Notes: generated by a model not told the origin, from the letters alone. A stretch of 64,000 nt of DNA from Diploptera punctata (GCA_030220185.1 JASPKZ010007248.1:868001-932000); one strand, 5' to 3'; counted from the first letter of the stretch, positions 33,238 to 45,069 are shown. A program made the numbers and translations.

Positions 33238-34177
33238 CAGAGTGAAAATTATTTAAACCGACAAACTCTGGGAGGTTGTAGGGGACACCAAAACAAATAT
33301 TTTTCCCTAATGCTATTTATTCCTATGAGGATTATTTAAACCGGTAGAGGGCGTATTACTATATTCAGTTGTCATGACTGCATCTGCTGTTGATGGTAGG
33401 AATTGTTATGTCAACCAGTGTAGTAGTGAATTGTATCTGTTTACTAATGGAGCGATACACCTGGAGTGAGTACACTGATATGTGTGGGCCGGTGTTGTTG
33501 TTGGGTACTGTTTAATTGGGATATATCTCCTACCTAGGCCATTAAATGGCAGACACTATTACAATTTTCTCGCCAGCGGATTGCCAGAACTGCTGGAAGA
33601 CGTCCCGCTCCCTACAATATAACGCATGTGGTTCCAACATGACGGGGCGCCGGCACATTTCAGTCGTCGTGTGCGTCGATTCTTGAACCAACGGTTTTCA
33701 GAAAAGTTTATTGGCAGTGGTGGTCCTGTACCATGGCCTGCTCGATCCCCAGATATGACCCATTTGGGTTTTTTAGTGTGGGGAGAGATGCGCAACCTTA
33801 TTTACACAACTCCTATTGCTACAGAAAAGGATCTGGTTGCCCGGATAGTAGCAGCAGCAGGAGCAATTAACGATACTCCTGGAGTTTTTGCCCGTGTTAG
33901 ACAGAACATGATCCGCCGGTTTACCTTTGTTTACATGTCATTGGAGGCATTTTTGAACCTCTACTGTAATTTAAGTAATTGCGTTGTATTAATGTGTTGT
34001 CTCTTGGTAATAAAAAATGCAAAAGTGTTTGTTGGTTTAATTAATTTGCCGCCAGAGAAATCTACCTCTACCGGTTTAGATAATCATCATAGGAAAAAAT
34101 GACATTAGGGAAAAATATTTGTTTTGATGTCCCCAACAACCTCCAATAGTTTGTCAGTTTAAATAATTTTCAGCCTG
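33238..34177 (+). mobile_element. Tc1/mariner-type element with long TIRs
   Basis: TA dinucleotides flank it (33236-33237, 34178-34179). TIRs of about 115 bp match at about 85-90 percent by eye: CAG.(G)TGAAAATTATTTAAAC at both ends, then GGAGGTTGT.GGGGACA. 940 bp, internally deleted: only the C-terminal transposase part remains. Confidence 0.85.
33600..33990 (+). pseudogene. Tc1/mariner transposase, C-terminal remnant
   Basis: The frame holds MWFQHDGAPAHFS (second catalytic Asp in HDGAPAH), then WPARSPDMTHLGFLVWGEM (the RSPD...FLWG block before the third acidic residue) and QNMIRRF near the end. The N-terminal DNA-binding domain and first Asp are absent, so inactive. Confidence 0.85.
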
Positions 34178-34187
34178 TATATAACAA

Positions 34188-34567
34188 CTAGCTAATACCC
34201 GGCGTGCGCTGCTACTCCTAAATAAATGTTAATGTGTTTTTACCATCAGCCGTGCGCTGTTAAACTCTACTTTTTTGTATAGTTTTTTATATATATTTTC
34301 AATTCTGTGTACATCAATTTGTGTATTTGTTATGGTTTAGGCAGCGTAAGCCATTTAAGCGTCAAAATAGGGACTTTATTTATCGTTTTTCACTACAAAA
34401 GGTGATTTTTAGGGGTGAAGTGGTTGAGTATTACAACTCTCTTATAGCCTATGTTCATTCCCGGAATCTCCTGAACATTTTTCAAAAAGCCCCATCTCAA
34501 TCGGATGAACGGTATGGCAGAGCACGCTTGCCCGGGAATCTACTTATCCCGATCTTCTTGGTATCAA
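34188..34567 (+). repeat. Interspersed repeat with CTAGCTAATACCCGGCG head, left part
   Basis: Continues at 37105-37455 after removal of SINE-B. A module around GTAAGCCATTTAAGCGTC...ATCTCCTGAACATTTT occurs in both halves, so the element has an internal direct repeat. It ends in an (ACAA)n tail at about 37430-37450. Confidence 0.65.
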
Positions 34568-37093
34568 AAAAAAACTCAAAGCGCGACAGGCCTAGAAGGC
34601 TTTTGGCTGACCAGCCGGCTGTTGGCCTCACATCCACATGTGTTAATCACAGAGGTAGACGATCATCTAGCCAGTGTAGGGTGACATGTGGTCAGCATGT
34701 CGGATCATCCGACAACCTGGAGTCGCTTACTTATTGTAGGTACCCAAATGCTTCACGATGCTGGGTGGGCACCGCACAGTGGGCCAGATACGAAATCTAG
34801 CTGGAAAAAAATATTTTTACTAACTCTTGCCAATTCATCTTTCTTCACTCTAAAATTATTGCCAGATGACTGTTCTTCACTTATCTGCAAAGGAGGGTAG
34901 AATTCTAAAATTTATGTAGACAATATAAACATCGGAAGTTGCCGATAGTTAAGAACTCATCTGGTCCGCATCCCAGTTGTGTACCGAGCTGTAGAAATAA
35001 ATACGTTTTGCATTAAAGTTCAGTGAGTTATTCTTCTTATTCTATATGGATACTTTACCTCAAGGTTTGTACTTTTCATTGATATATTTAACATGTTTCT
35101 ATACAACCAGATATTGTGTTAAATACACGTGGAATCATACCTTCGAAACACTAAAAAATTTACACAATCGTTTTACTTTAAATTGAGCTATGAAAAAAAA
35201 CAGTTCTGAACAGTAGTACAAATTTTAGTTAGAATATAGAGTGATTTATGGACTTCAATTCCCGCACAATAACATGTGTGCAAATTATTGCGTTTTTTAT
35301 AATTAGCTTTTTTATTAGAGGAGGCGGCCGGCAGCTGAGGCCTATCTTCGCGCGCAGAGAATTGTTTGATTTAATATATGAAGAAAAGTGATCGATAGAG
35401 GCATAAGTGATCCTCTATTAATAAATTAGAGTTAGGGGATGTTCGGAGAATGTTCTAAAAAAATATTTTTAAAAAACATTTTTAAAAGCGATTTTCTAAA
35501 ACATAGGAAGTTGTGCGAGAGAAAAAAAGTTAGATTTCTACTGAAATATTCTGATTGGCTAAAAGTAAATGTAAACTTTCCCATTATTAAGAATTTAGAA
35601 CACTGATAGTCGTTGGAAAATCCTGTTCCATCTGCTTATGGAATTGTAAGACCCAAAATATCTTTCGAAGAGGCTGGAATAAAAAAAAAAAAAAAAAAAA
35701 AGTCTTATTTCTGCTGAAATGTCTGTCTTGGGAAAGGTAGCAGAACAAATTTGACTTCCCTAGAAGCATTATAGGGTGGATAAAATATCACAACCTCTCT
35801 TTTTGGCACCTAGTCTCATGTTAATATATCGACATATTGATATTTTATTGTCAAAAAAGACAATGCTTCGTCCGACATAGAAGATAGGGGAGTTGAGCGG
35901 GGTGATTTGTAATGTTTATTATTATTTTGAAGCTATTTTTGTGGTTTTTTGAGTAATGTCTTTAAAACATCAGCAGTATCCCGTTTACCATATGACCAAA
36001 GTGATATTTCTGTTGCAAGAGCAAGTTCATCGCGAGAGAATTCCTGCTTAAGTGAACATTTCTTTTATTCCAGCCTCTTCGAAAGTTATTTTGGGTCTTC
36101 CAATTCCATAAGCAGATGGAACAGAATTTTCCAACGACTGTCATTGTTCTAAATTAATTCTTAATAACGGGAAAGTTAACATCCACTCCTAGCCAATCAG
36201 AATATTTCATTAGAAATTTTTTTTTTTCTCGCGCACAACTTCGTACGTTTGAGAAAATCGCTTTTCAAAAAAATATTTGATTTTTAATATAATTTAAAAC
36301 ATTCTGCTAACATCCCCCTACCCCTAATTTGTTTACTAAATGATAACTTATTGCCTCTATCTAACATTTTTTTCCATATTAAATCAAACAATTATTCTCT
36401 GCGCGCAACGGTAGGCCTCAGTTGCTGGCTACCTCCTGTGATGAGAAAGCTAATTTAAAAAAACGCAATAATTTGCACGCATGTTATTGTGCGGAAATTA
36501 AAGTCCATAAATCACTCTATATTATAACTAAAATTTGTACTACTGTTCAGAACTGTTTTCTTTGTATCTCAATTTAAAATAAGATGATTGTGTAATTTTT
36601 TTAGTGCTTGGAAGGTATGATTCCACATGTATTTAACATAGTATCTGGTTATATAGAAAAACATTAAATATATCAATAAAATCACAAACCTTGAGGTGAA
36701 GTATCCATATAGAATAAGAAGAAAAACTCACTGAACTTGAACACGCAACGCTAATAACACAACTGGGATATAGACCAGACGAGTTCTTAACCATCGGCAA
36801 CTTCCGATGTTTATAGTCTTCATAAACATTAGAATTGTACCCTCCTTTGCAGATAAGTTAACCATCATATAACAATTATATTAGAGTGAAAGAAAAAAAG
36901 ATAAATTGATGAGGGTGAGTGAAAATAGTTTTTTTTTATTCAGCTAGATTTCATTTCTGGCCCACTGTGCACCGGTCCCATATTAGCCGAAATTCAATGA
37001 GAAACGTTTCTTCTCCACGGAGACTAGAACTAGCATAAGTCTCGTTCTGCGCCAAGACTTCTTGCCTTAACCACTCGGCTACGGGGCGGGACT
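34568..37093 (-). mobile_element. SINE-B copy split by a 2.2-kb palindromic element
   Basis: 34568-34774 and 36970-37093 are adjacent parts of minus-strand SINE-B, with the tRNA-like head near 37060-37085 (CCACTCGGCTACGG). TSD CTTGGTATCAA at 34557-34567 and CTTGGTTTCAA at 37094-37104, 10 of 11. Confidence 0.88.
34775..36969. mobile_element. Transib-like palindromic (foldback) DNA element
   Basis: Starts CACAGTGGGCCAGA and ends with its complement, flanked by the 5-bp TSD CACCG (34770-34774 and 36970-36974). A CAC(A/G)GTGG end and a 5-bp GC-rich target duplication are Transib features. The inverted repeats extend inward: about 910-bp arms (34775-35684 and 36061-36969) around a 376-bp centre. 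Arm pairs include TCTAGCTG/CAGCTAGA near the ends, and TCTGCGCGC and GGAAGTTGCCGAT blocks inside. No transposase is visible, so it is non-autonomous. Superfamily is an inference from the ends. Confidence 0.7.
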
Positions 37094-37104
37094 CTTGGTT
37101 TCAA

Positions 37105-37455
37105 TGAAAGACAAAAATGGTTATTGGTATATAGTTTTCCGTAAGAGATAAACATATGCTGTCGCGGACTTTTTTTGTAGAGCTTTTTGAGACATTCAAT
37201 TCTGCGTACATTAATTTTGTGTATTTCTTATAGTTTAGGCATCGTAAGCCATTTAAGCGTCCAAAGAGCTACTTTTTTCACGTTTTCCACTACAAAGGAC
37301 GATTTTTAAAGGTGTAGGAATTGAATATCACAACTCTCTTATAGCCTATGTTCGTCCCGGGAATCTCCTGAACATTTTGCAAAAAAAAACATCACAATCG
37401 GATCAACGGTATGGCCGCGCATAAAGTATGAACAAACAAACAAACAAACATTAAT
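37105..37455 (+). repeat. Interspersed repeat, right part
   Basis: Right part of the element begun at 34188, ending with repeated ACAA units. Confidence 0.6.
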
Positions 37456-37479
37456 TTTAATATATAAAATATATTCTTA

Positions 37480-38095
37480 TATCTTCATTTCGTTTCTTAT
37501 CCAGCTGAGTATATCCTATTTCTTAAAAATCTCATTTCAATTGGTCCCAGTCTTTGTTCTTGTCTTTTAATGATCGTCCAACATTCTGATCCATACATCA
37601 ATACAGGAACAATCATTAACTAACTAACTGGCACTATCGAACCCGTAGGTCCATGGCCGCGCGGACATAAGTTTTCCCTGTATAATCTACTTTCCTTAAA
37701 TCATAGTTAATTTTATTCTCCCACCTCATTTTTGGTCTACCAACAAGGGCGTTTTCGCTCTTGTTTTCCTACAAGAAGCTGAGCCATTACTTTATAAAAT
37801 TTCATTTTTGTTTCTTTTCTTGTATTTTTAAGGGCTTTTTAATAGTGCCACACATTATATTAAATGTATTTATTTTATCATCAATATCTTCAATTTTCAC
37901 ATATGATAAATTGAAACCTAGATGTTTAAAACTATTCACTGGCTCTAAAATGTTATCATCGATTACTGCTTTTGCTCTTAAGGTATCATGTCCTTCAAAT
38001 GCTAAAATTTTAGTTTTATTCTTTGAAATTTTTAAATTACAATTGACACTTTTTTTTCAAATTAAAAATAGCTCTTTGTAATCATCTTCTGAACT
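37480..38095 (-). mobile_element. LINE fragment (RT thumb), split by an RTE end
   Basis: 37480-37611 (minus; PVLMYGSECW) and 37786-38095 (KTKILAFEGHD, VNSFKHLGFNLSY) are parts of one LINE related to the insert at 2676-3278. 37612-37785 is an RTE 3' end with deletions. Confidence 0.65.
37612..37785 (-). mobile_element. RTE 3'-end fragment with deletions
   Basis: Same terminus as 28424 onward (CTGGCACTATCGAACCCGTA), missing about 50 bp after GGACATAAG. Confidence 0.85.
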
Positions 38096-38645
38096 GGAAA
38101 TCACTATTACATTTAATGTCCTATGAACTGTGGATATGATGAAATGTAATTAAGAAGATTCTTTACTGAACTGTTTATCGATTTTGAAGTTCATTTGGTA
38201 TGCAGTTCAATGAACTAGAACGAAAAATAATCGGATTCGTTTCGGGTTCTGGTCATAGAATATGGTTGTGGTAATGAAATTCCAATGCTGGTTTGACCAA
38301 TGAGGAAAACAAGGAAAAAACCCGTAGTCAGATTGGTCGGCATTAGGATATGAAAACTAACATGGACACAAGGAGTAGTTAGAACAATGGAAGAAAGAAC
38401 TTTGGTGGAAGGGGCACGGAAAAATATGAATGGGGATTGACTACATAATCTTAAAACAGGCACAGGAAGTTATCAAACATATAAATAATAAACCGGAAAA
38501 ATCAGATAATAAATTGAACTCATTGAGGAATTCGTTTAGTTTAAACAGTTTCTGAATGACGGACTTTTTATCACAGAAGATGAGGAAAATACACCGTGTT
38601 CCAAAATGATGGACGGGGTTTCAAAGTTGTTTAATTTCCCATTCA

Positions 38646-38696
<51 letters not shown>

Positions 38697-38835
38697 AACA
38701 AAACTTACATGGGATTAAAGAAACTCTTCGAGTTTTCATAACATACTTTATAAGTGTTCGATGTGAACACCTTTGGTTACACGGAACACATCTAGCCGAT
38801 AGTCGAATTCCTCCCATCCTTGGTCAGCATATTTG

Positions 38836-39330
38836 TTGTTATTTTCTAATGTGCTGCATCTAACACTGAATCATTAGCAATCTTGCTCTCCAATACTTTG
38901 AGGTATTGACAGCAATTCAGTTGTTCAGATGACCTTAGTCTATTTCTTCATCTGAGTGATTGCATATAATTCATTTTGATGAGGACAGAACATTGATTTT
39001 GTGAAGGTGTTTTGCCAGACAGTCGTGGCTCGTTGCCATTCTAAAATGTGCTACTTCTGTTTTTTCTTGGTATGTCTAATATATCAATATTTTTATTAGG
39101 CATTCCCATTTTTTGTTTCTGGCTACTGTTTGAAATCTATTGCCATTCACAATTTTGGATTTTAACTTTAAGTGGCGTTTCACTGAGGAGTAAAAATGTG
39201 TTGGTTTAGATCCAGGCAATTGTTCAATGCGAGATCTTTTTTCTTTTGGCGAGGAAATCGGCTGTTTCATTACCGGCAATCCCACACTGGGAGGGTAGCC
39301 ATTGAAGGACTTCTTTACCACAATTTCACA
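38836..39330 (-). mobile_element. LINE end (zinc-domain type) nested in the mariner
   Basis: TSD GGTCAGCATATTTG at 38822-38835 and GGTCAACATATTTG at 39331-39344, 13 of 14. Codes for a SHDCLAKHLHKI...CNHSDEEID-type domain, like the insert at 26601-26851. Confidence 0.82.
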
Positions 39331-39381
39331 GGTCAACATATTTGGAGTAATGGATTCAACAGCAGCAACAATCCTTCTTCT

Positions 39382-39935
39382 CTAGTCTGGAAGATCGACG
39401 GGAAGTGATGGTACGTACACATGGTCCTTCACGTACCCCCACACAAAGAAATCGCAAGGTGTGAGATCGGGAGACCGTGGAGACCATCGGGAATAAACGG
39501 TGTCATCCGGACCAGAGCGTCCTATCCATCGTTGGGGAATATTATCGTTCAACCACTGTCGCACATCATTAAGAAAATGAGGTAGCGCCGTCTTGTTGCC
39601 AAACGAAGTCTTGATGTGCGGAATCATTTTTTTTTATTTTTTTTTATTTATTTATTTAGCCTGAGCTGATGAAAAAGATAAATCTGTGGCATATCGAGAT
39701 TCGAGATGCCTGACACTGTTTTCTCATTGGAAAAGAACGGGCCTTAGATGTGTTGTTTGGACATAGCACAGTTAGGCTACATCTAGTTGTTTCTAAGTGT
39801 CTAATACCATCGACGGATACTCTTATCTGTCGGAGGATAAATTCCAAATTGCTCAGAAACACGATGAACTGCAACAATGGAACCAGACCTCGCAAATTGC
39901 AACACACAGAATGACTTCTGTACAGGAGTAGCCAT
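39382..39935 (-). pseudogene. Tc1/mariner transposase remnant
   Basis: N-terminal helix-turn-helix start at about 39933 (MATPVQKSFCVLQFARSGSI). It is followed after frameshifts and a poly-T region (39628-39658) by the DDE-family block WIGR, SPRSPDLTPCDFFVWG. Interrupted and inactive. Confidence 0.8.
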
Positions 39936-40078
39936 TTTCACAAATTTAACGCTGTGGCGTAATAATGACAAGAGGTACTGTAATCAGTTTTTCTTTCATT
40001 ATAGCAAATAATCACGCATCTAATTGCGTTTGTAAAGCTATACTTAAAACCCCATCCATCATTTTGGAACACGGTGTA

Positions 40079-40864
40079 TAGGCCTGCCTTAATACAGGTG
40101 TATGAGGCTAAACTTGATTTAATTAAAATTAATTGTGACTGGATGGTCTAAATGTAAATGAAGTCGGCCGCGGTGGACTAATGGTTATTTTCCTTGCCTC
40201 TGGTCCCGAGATCAAACCCGGCAACTGTCGATGGATTTTTTAAGAATGTAAAACTCCTCAGAGAGGGACTTTAAGTCGTGGTTCACTAGTCTGAAAAATA
40301 TAGGCCTACCTCTAAGCAAAATGTTAACCTTCTTCATCCTAGTAATACCTTAGTTGCCTACTAGATGTCTCTTGTGTTGGTGTGTTGAGTGCATGCCATT
40401 CATGACATATTTTGGGAAATAACGAATTACCAAATTAACTTGGTCTAGTAACTCCTAACAAAGGCGCAGCATTGGGCTGTTACGCATTTGTAGATGCAGA
40501 AATTAAAATAAATGTTTTTGCGCGATAGTGCCTTTTGTCGTACTTACAGCAATGGCGACCATGATTGAAAGTCCATCTTCCTATATTTCGGGGCTGCCAA
40601 CCTAAATAACTATACTGTAATATTACATATTACAAACCACGTGTAGAAAGTAAAACCACTTACCTTTATGTATACTACGTACAATGTATTTACAAAAAAT
40701 GTCCAAAAGGTAGTGTTATCCAAAAGGTACATTATACGAAACAAATCACTGCATTTCAAATGTGACTGAATTTTATTTTAAACAATGTATAACAATAAAT
40801 ACGTACTTGCCCGCCATTTATGACTAGATTGGTATCACGGCTTGCTGTATTCTTATCTAATAAG
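40079..40864. repeat. SINE-E copy and unexplained flanks
   Basis: 40160-40400 has a tRNA-like head (GTGGACTAATGGTTA, GATCAAACCCGGCAACTG) and a single-copy body in this window. The rest of the interval shows nothing. Confidence 0.5.
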
Positions 40865-41410
40865 CATTGGTCACACTCTTAACGTTAGTCAGTTGTTTAT
40901 AATGCACGCAAATATTTCCAACAAAAAAGTTATTATTTTACTATTGAGCAATTCCATATGTGACTGACTGACATTTACTATACACTTTTGCTGCACAATG
41001 CTTGCATAAATATTACAATTGGTTGAAATTAGAGGTGTTATATATGTGATATGATAGAGGAAAAGTGTATGATTAAGATTGTAAATAAATATACAACATC
41101 AGAAGAAAAACAGTGTTATTTATTATCTATCGAACTATGTGTGACTGACTGACATAAATGTCAACTCATCATGCAGCTTAACATGTTCATCTAGGCCTAC
41201 ATCATTCTGAAATGTGATCCTTAATTAAATTTTCCAAAATACCGTTTGTAGGGCACATTTCAAGTTACATTTTAAATGAAAAATAAACCTAAATCACAAT
41301 TAATACCGAGGTTATGACCTAATATGTGATGTGTGACTGACTGACATTATTTTGTGACTGGCTGACTGACATATCTGAATTTTATTTAGAATTTCAAAAT
41401 GCAAATATTA
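40865..41410 (-). repeat. Right inverted arm, part D
   Basis: Reverse complement of 22540-23000. GTGACTGACTGAC occurs at 40960, 41141 and 41333, about 180-190 bp apart. Confidence 0.75.
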
Positions 41411-41581
41411 CACAAATGTAACAAAATGCTATGAAACTAGATAAACAGCTTCAGTAACAGAGATTAATAAAAAGCTGTAAATACTTTATCAATTCTACGA
41501 AAATTGTTACATTTAATTTTGCTGTAAAATACATATTACTTTAAGTCAATAATGTAATTAAATTAACTCGCTTACCATGTA

Positions 41582-41778
41582 AAAGTAAAGTAAAGTAAAG
41601 TGATCCCACAACAGGCCTCAGGAGGCCCCTTGGGGTAGTAGGAGGTTAAGGCTCCCACTTTTTCTAGACAATCGGCACTTTATGTCAGCCGGGTTGTCAG
41701 CCCTGCGTGACGGCCGCCTTTTACCCCCAGAACAGGCGTCTGGTACTCATTTCCGTTAGAGGCTGAGTCGACCCCAGG
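41582..41778 (-). mobile_element. SINE-C, 5'-truncated
   Basis: Perfect 12-bp TSD GCTTACCATGTA (41570-41581 and 41779-41790). (TTTAC)n tail on the left side. Confidence 0.92.
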
Positions 41779-41925
41779 GCTTACCATGTACCATTTTAAA
41801 TTACAATAATAACGAAACTATTAAATACTTAATAACAAAGTGCCTTCTCTATTGTTAAATATACTAACTAAAATTGTATGCATATGTGTGTGTGTGTGTG
41901 TGTATGTATGTATATGTATATGTAC

Positions 41926-42232
41926 CCACCGCTGTGGTCTCGAGGTAGCGTGCTGCCTAGTCACGCAGCGGGCCCGGGTTCGATCCCCGGTCGGGGCAGT
42001 TTTTCTAGGTGAGGTTTTTATCGGGGTTTTTCCTCACCTGTAAGACAAATGTCAGGATAACTTTAAGGCCCAAACGGTCCCCGAAATCATATGGTCATCA
42101 TCCTTATCATCATCATCATCCTTCACCGGTGTGGAAAGCAACGGGAAGCTACCACACCTACAATTCCCTAGTAAAGCTGCAAGCATAGCATGAAAATGCA
42201 GTGAAGGACCTGCCCTCGGGCAGAATTACTAT
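41926..42232 (+). mobile_element. SINE-A, best-preserved copy
   Basis: Complete head with A box (GGTCTCGAGGTAGCGTG) and B box (GGTTCGATCCC), body, ATC repeats and tail. Lies between a (TG)n/(TA)n microsatellite (41884-41922) and (TA)n (42235-42257). Confidence 0.9.
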
Positions 42233-42275
42233 TGATATATATATATATATATATATAGTAACTGATTACAGTTTA

Positions 42276-42622
42276 GTCCGGCGCCATAGCCGAGTGGTTA
42301 AGGCAAGAAACCTTGGCGCAGAGCTATGGGACTTGCGCTGGTTCGAGTCCCCATGGAGGAAGACATTTTCTCATGGAATTTCGGCCAGTATGGGACAGGT
42401 GCCCACCCAGCATCGTGAGGCATTTAGGTAGCTACAATAAGTAACGACTCCAGGTTGACATGACCAACTATAACGGCTGGGTGATCCGACATGCTGACTA
42501 CATGTCACCTCTACACTGGCTTATGATCGCCTACCTCTGTGATTAACACGTGTGGACGTGAGGCCAGCAGCCAGTTTGTAAACCAAGAGCCTTCTAGGCC
42601 TGTCGCGCTTGGAGTGGAGTTT
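42276..42622 (+). mobile_element. SINE-B, full copy
   Basis: Head CCATAGCCGAGTGGTTAAGG and GGTTCGAGTCC; about 347 bp. Perfect TSD ATTACAGTTTA (42265-42275 and 42623-42633). Confidence 0.93.
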
Positions 42623-42633
42623 ATTACAGTTTA

Positions 42634-42996
42634 CCTGATGTAAGATTTAATATTTTTTATTTCTAAATTGAACCACTGAAATAAAATATTTAAGCCCCCC
42701 AGAATGTATAGGCCTACACATTCTTAATAAGTTAGTTATTTAGGCCTATCAGAGTGCATGTACTTTCAAAACAATTATCGTAAATCGCATTAGTAAGCTG
42801 CAGTTAGTAAACAATTGCTGACGTGTTGAATTCTACTTTTAAACAACAACAAAAACATAGGCCTAAATAATTAGCCCGAATTCTGATAACTCACATCATA
42901 ACATCGATGTATGAGATCGAATTTCTCTCCCTAGTCTTCGCCGCTAACTTAACCTGACTTGACCCGTTAATAAAAATAATGTTTCCTGTCACGCAT
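42634..42996. other. Intergenic, nothing recognised
   Basis: AT-rich with repeated TAGGCCTA words; no gene or repeat identified. Confidence 0.35.
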
Positions 42997-43320
42997 GAAG
43001 TCCCACGCTGTAACTGAATGGTTTGAGTCAAGATGTCTCAATAGAGAACACTGATTCGAGCCCCATGAGAGAAAAAATCTTCTCATGGAATTTCGGCCAC
43101 AATGGGATTGGTGCCCGCCCAGAATCATGAAGAATTTGGGCAGCTACAATATTTAGCGGTTGCGGTCTAGAGAACCAGCCATAACGGCTGGAGTATCCGA
43201 TATGCTGACCACATGCCATCCTATATGTTGGTTAGATGATTGTTTACCTCTGTGATTGATATACTTAGATGTGAGATTAGCAGCCAATGGCTTTTCTATG
43301 CCTGTCACGCCATTCAGTTG
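42997..43320 (+). mobile_element. SINE-B, diverged copy
   Basis: Same order of modules as 42276-42622 with many changes; no clear TSD. Confidence 0.75.
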
Positions 43321-44200
43321 TTTTTAAACACACGAACTTATGAATTTGTTGCACTGATTGTTTGACAGTTGTGCATAGCCTACTCTATAAACATACGGGT
43401 CCAACGCTTTCACGTTGTATACGCAATGAGTCTCTGATAGTTGCAAGATATTCAAATTGCTTTTCTAAAAAAAAATCTTTCCTTCTTCTACATCATTTTG
43501 TGACTCCAGTTATTTGGTTGGTTTTACAGCTCACATTACAAAATTCTGCACAATTTTGTATCTTCTTTCCCGATTTTTCATACATCCGTGCCATCCTTTT
43601 TACTTGGCCGCCAATCGCATTTATAGCTCCCTTTCCATTGTACGATTCAAAGTAGTTCCATTTTATGTCAAATCCAAATATGCAAGTAAGCAGTATCACG
43701 TTGCTAAATGTATAGGCCTATTCTATTACCTGCTGCTCCAACTGAAAATTTTTATTACCTCAAGTTTTTGAAGAAATCACTATAGTTAAAAAAAAAACAC
43801 TTTTCTATAGCAAACATCTGTAGCACACTTGCTATGTGTCACATAACCTGACACTAGAACAAAGTATTTCTTCTGAACTTCTCGTCACCTTCCATATAAA
43901 CTAGGCAACAGCAGTTAACATTGAGATAGGCCCTATGCTAATTTTTCCAATGAACTGCGTGGATCTCATTTTGTTCTTTGTAGGTATAATTTTCTGAGAA
44001 ATCAACAAGTATGGCTGCTTCGTTTACTGCAACCTTTTTCCTGAATATATTTAAATGCTTCCGCTAACTGTCTTTTAGCTCAAATTTACATAGAAAAAGG
44101 GTCAGTAATTATTTTATGGAACAGTTGAGCCGAACAGTCTACCAGATTTCCTAAACCATGTTTATGTTAATCCTCAGCGGAGTGCAGCAAGCAACTGACT
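43321..44200 (-). pseudogene. Unclassified coding remnant within intergenic DNA
   Basis: The minus frame 43493-43699 reads FDIKWNYFESYNGKGAINAI and GGQVKRMARM, a pattern like the W-N-F-x-x-x-H-G-K-G...GG-x-VKR block I recall from uncharacterised arthropod and cnidarian proteins. No other part of such a protein was found; flanks show nothing. Could be a transposon-borne or host pseudogene. Confidence 0.3.
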
Positions 44201-44945
44201 GCACCATGCGTATTAGCATATATACGATAGGACAAATGTCAGTCAGTCACGGGACACTAGCGGAAAAAATAATGACTTTACAAGAAAATGTCTTCAATAC
44301 TTTTTTTATTAGTTGTGTACCGATAACGTAGGATCAAAGAGGAAATTTTATTCCATCAATTATTATGTTGTGTACAGTAATTTTTATACTTTTTCTGTGA
44401 CTGACTGACCATAGCTTGCACTTAACAATTATAGGACACATTTAAGGTATGTAGAACATTAGAAGTTAATTAATATTATTTCATTTACGACTAGGGTGGA
44501 CCAAAGTATGGTTTAACAAAAGAGTTTGTAAAATAAAACGAATTAATATGACCAAATCATTAAACAACAAATTGGTAAATTATTTCGTGTTTTTATAGGT
44601 TTGGAATATGACAAGTTCCACCACTAATATTAGATTAAAATAATACACTTATGGAACATTATCTTGTAGAATCAGAAAATTTGGTCCTTAAAGATATATA
44701 TTACGCCAAAAAAGAATATTCCTGCATCAATTTCAAAATTTTCATCTCGGTATGACATTTTCATGGAATCGCTCTATTATTTATTACTTTGAAAACACCA
44801 TCCGCAAAAAATAATGTACAACGCACGTTTGTGAAGTGTTTTACAGAATCTCGGAAATTAAAAACCTCACTGTCGCTCGGTTTTAAACATCTTCCTCGCT
44901 TCTGTAAAAACCACTTCCCAACCTCGCACCATAATATACTATTAA
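44200..44945 (-). repeat. Right inverted arm, parts C-B-A and extension
   Basis: 44230-44780 is the reverse complement of 19400-19963. 44790-44945 continues and is itself the reverse complement of 60040-60190 (GGTTGGGAAGTGGTTTTTAC), giving a third partial copy of the family. Confidence 0.75.
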
Positions 44946-45069
44946 TAATTTCAAGTAATTAGTGCAACTGTCTCCCCTTAAATGAAAACATTACTGAGCA
45001 TTCCCCTGGGCTGTACTAGGGTCACTTTGTTAAGTAAAAACATTAATTTGTTCTTTTTTATTATTTTAG

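Larger units (their letters stand above)
38592..40076 (-). mobile_element. Tc1/mariner element with nested LINE
   Basis: TA flanks (38590-38591 and 40077-40078). TIRs CACCGTGTTCCAAAATGATG at both ends. Coding is minus strand: N terminus at about 39640-39935, the catalytic block at 39382-39627 (IGRSGPDDTVYSRWSPRSPD, LTPCDFFVWG) and the C terminus at 38690-38820. The middle of the transposase is deleted or degraded. A (TA)n tract sits at 38649-38693. Confidence 0.88.

Noticed and set aside
34321..34800. A 159-codon open frame that might be a gene
   Set aside because: It crosses an interspersed repeat, the edge of SINE-B and the end of the Transib-like element, so it is a chance frame.
38649..38693. 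(TA)n run as a regulatory site
   Set aside because: It is a simple microsatellite inside a decayed mariner; nothing suggests function.
41926..42622. tRNA genes at the SINE-A and SINE-B heads
   Set aside because: A and B boxes are present, but the anticodon and acceptor stems do not fold; many copies with the same body show they are SINE heads.
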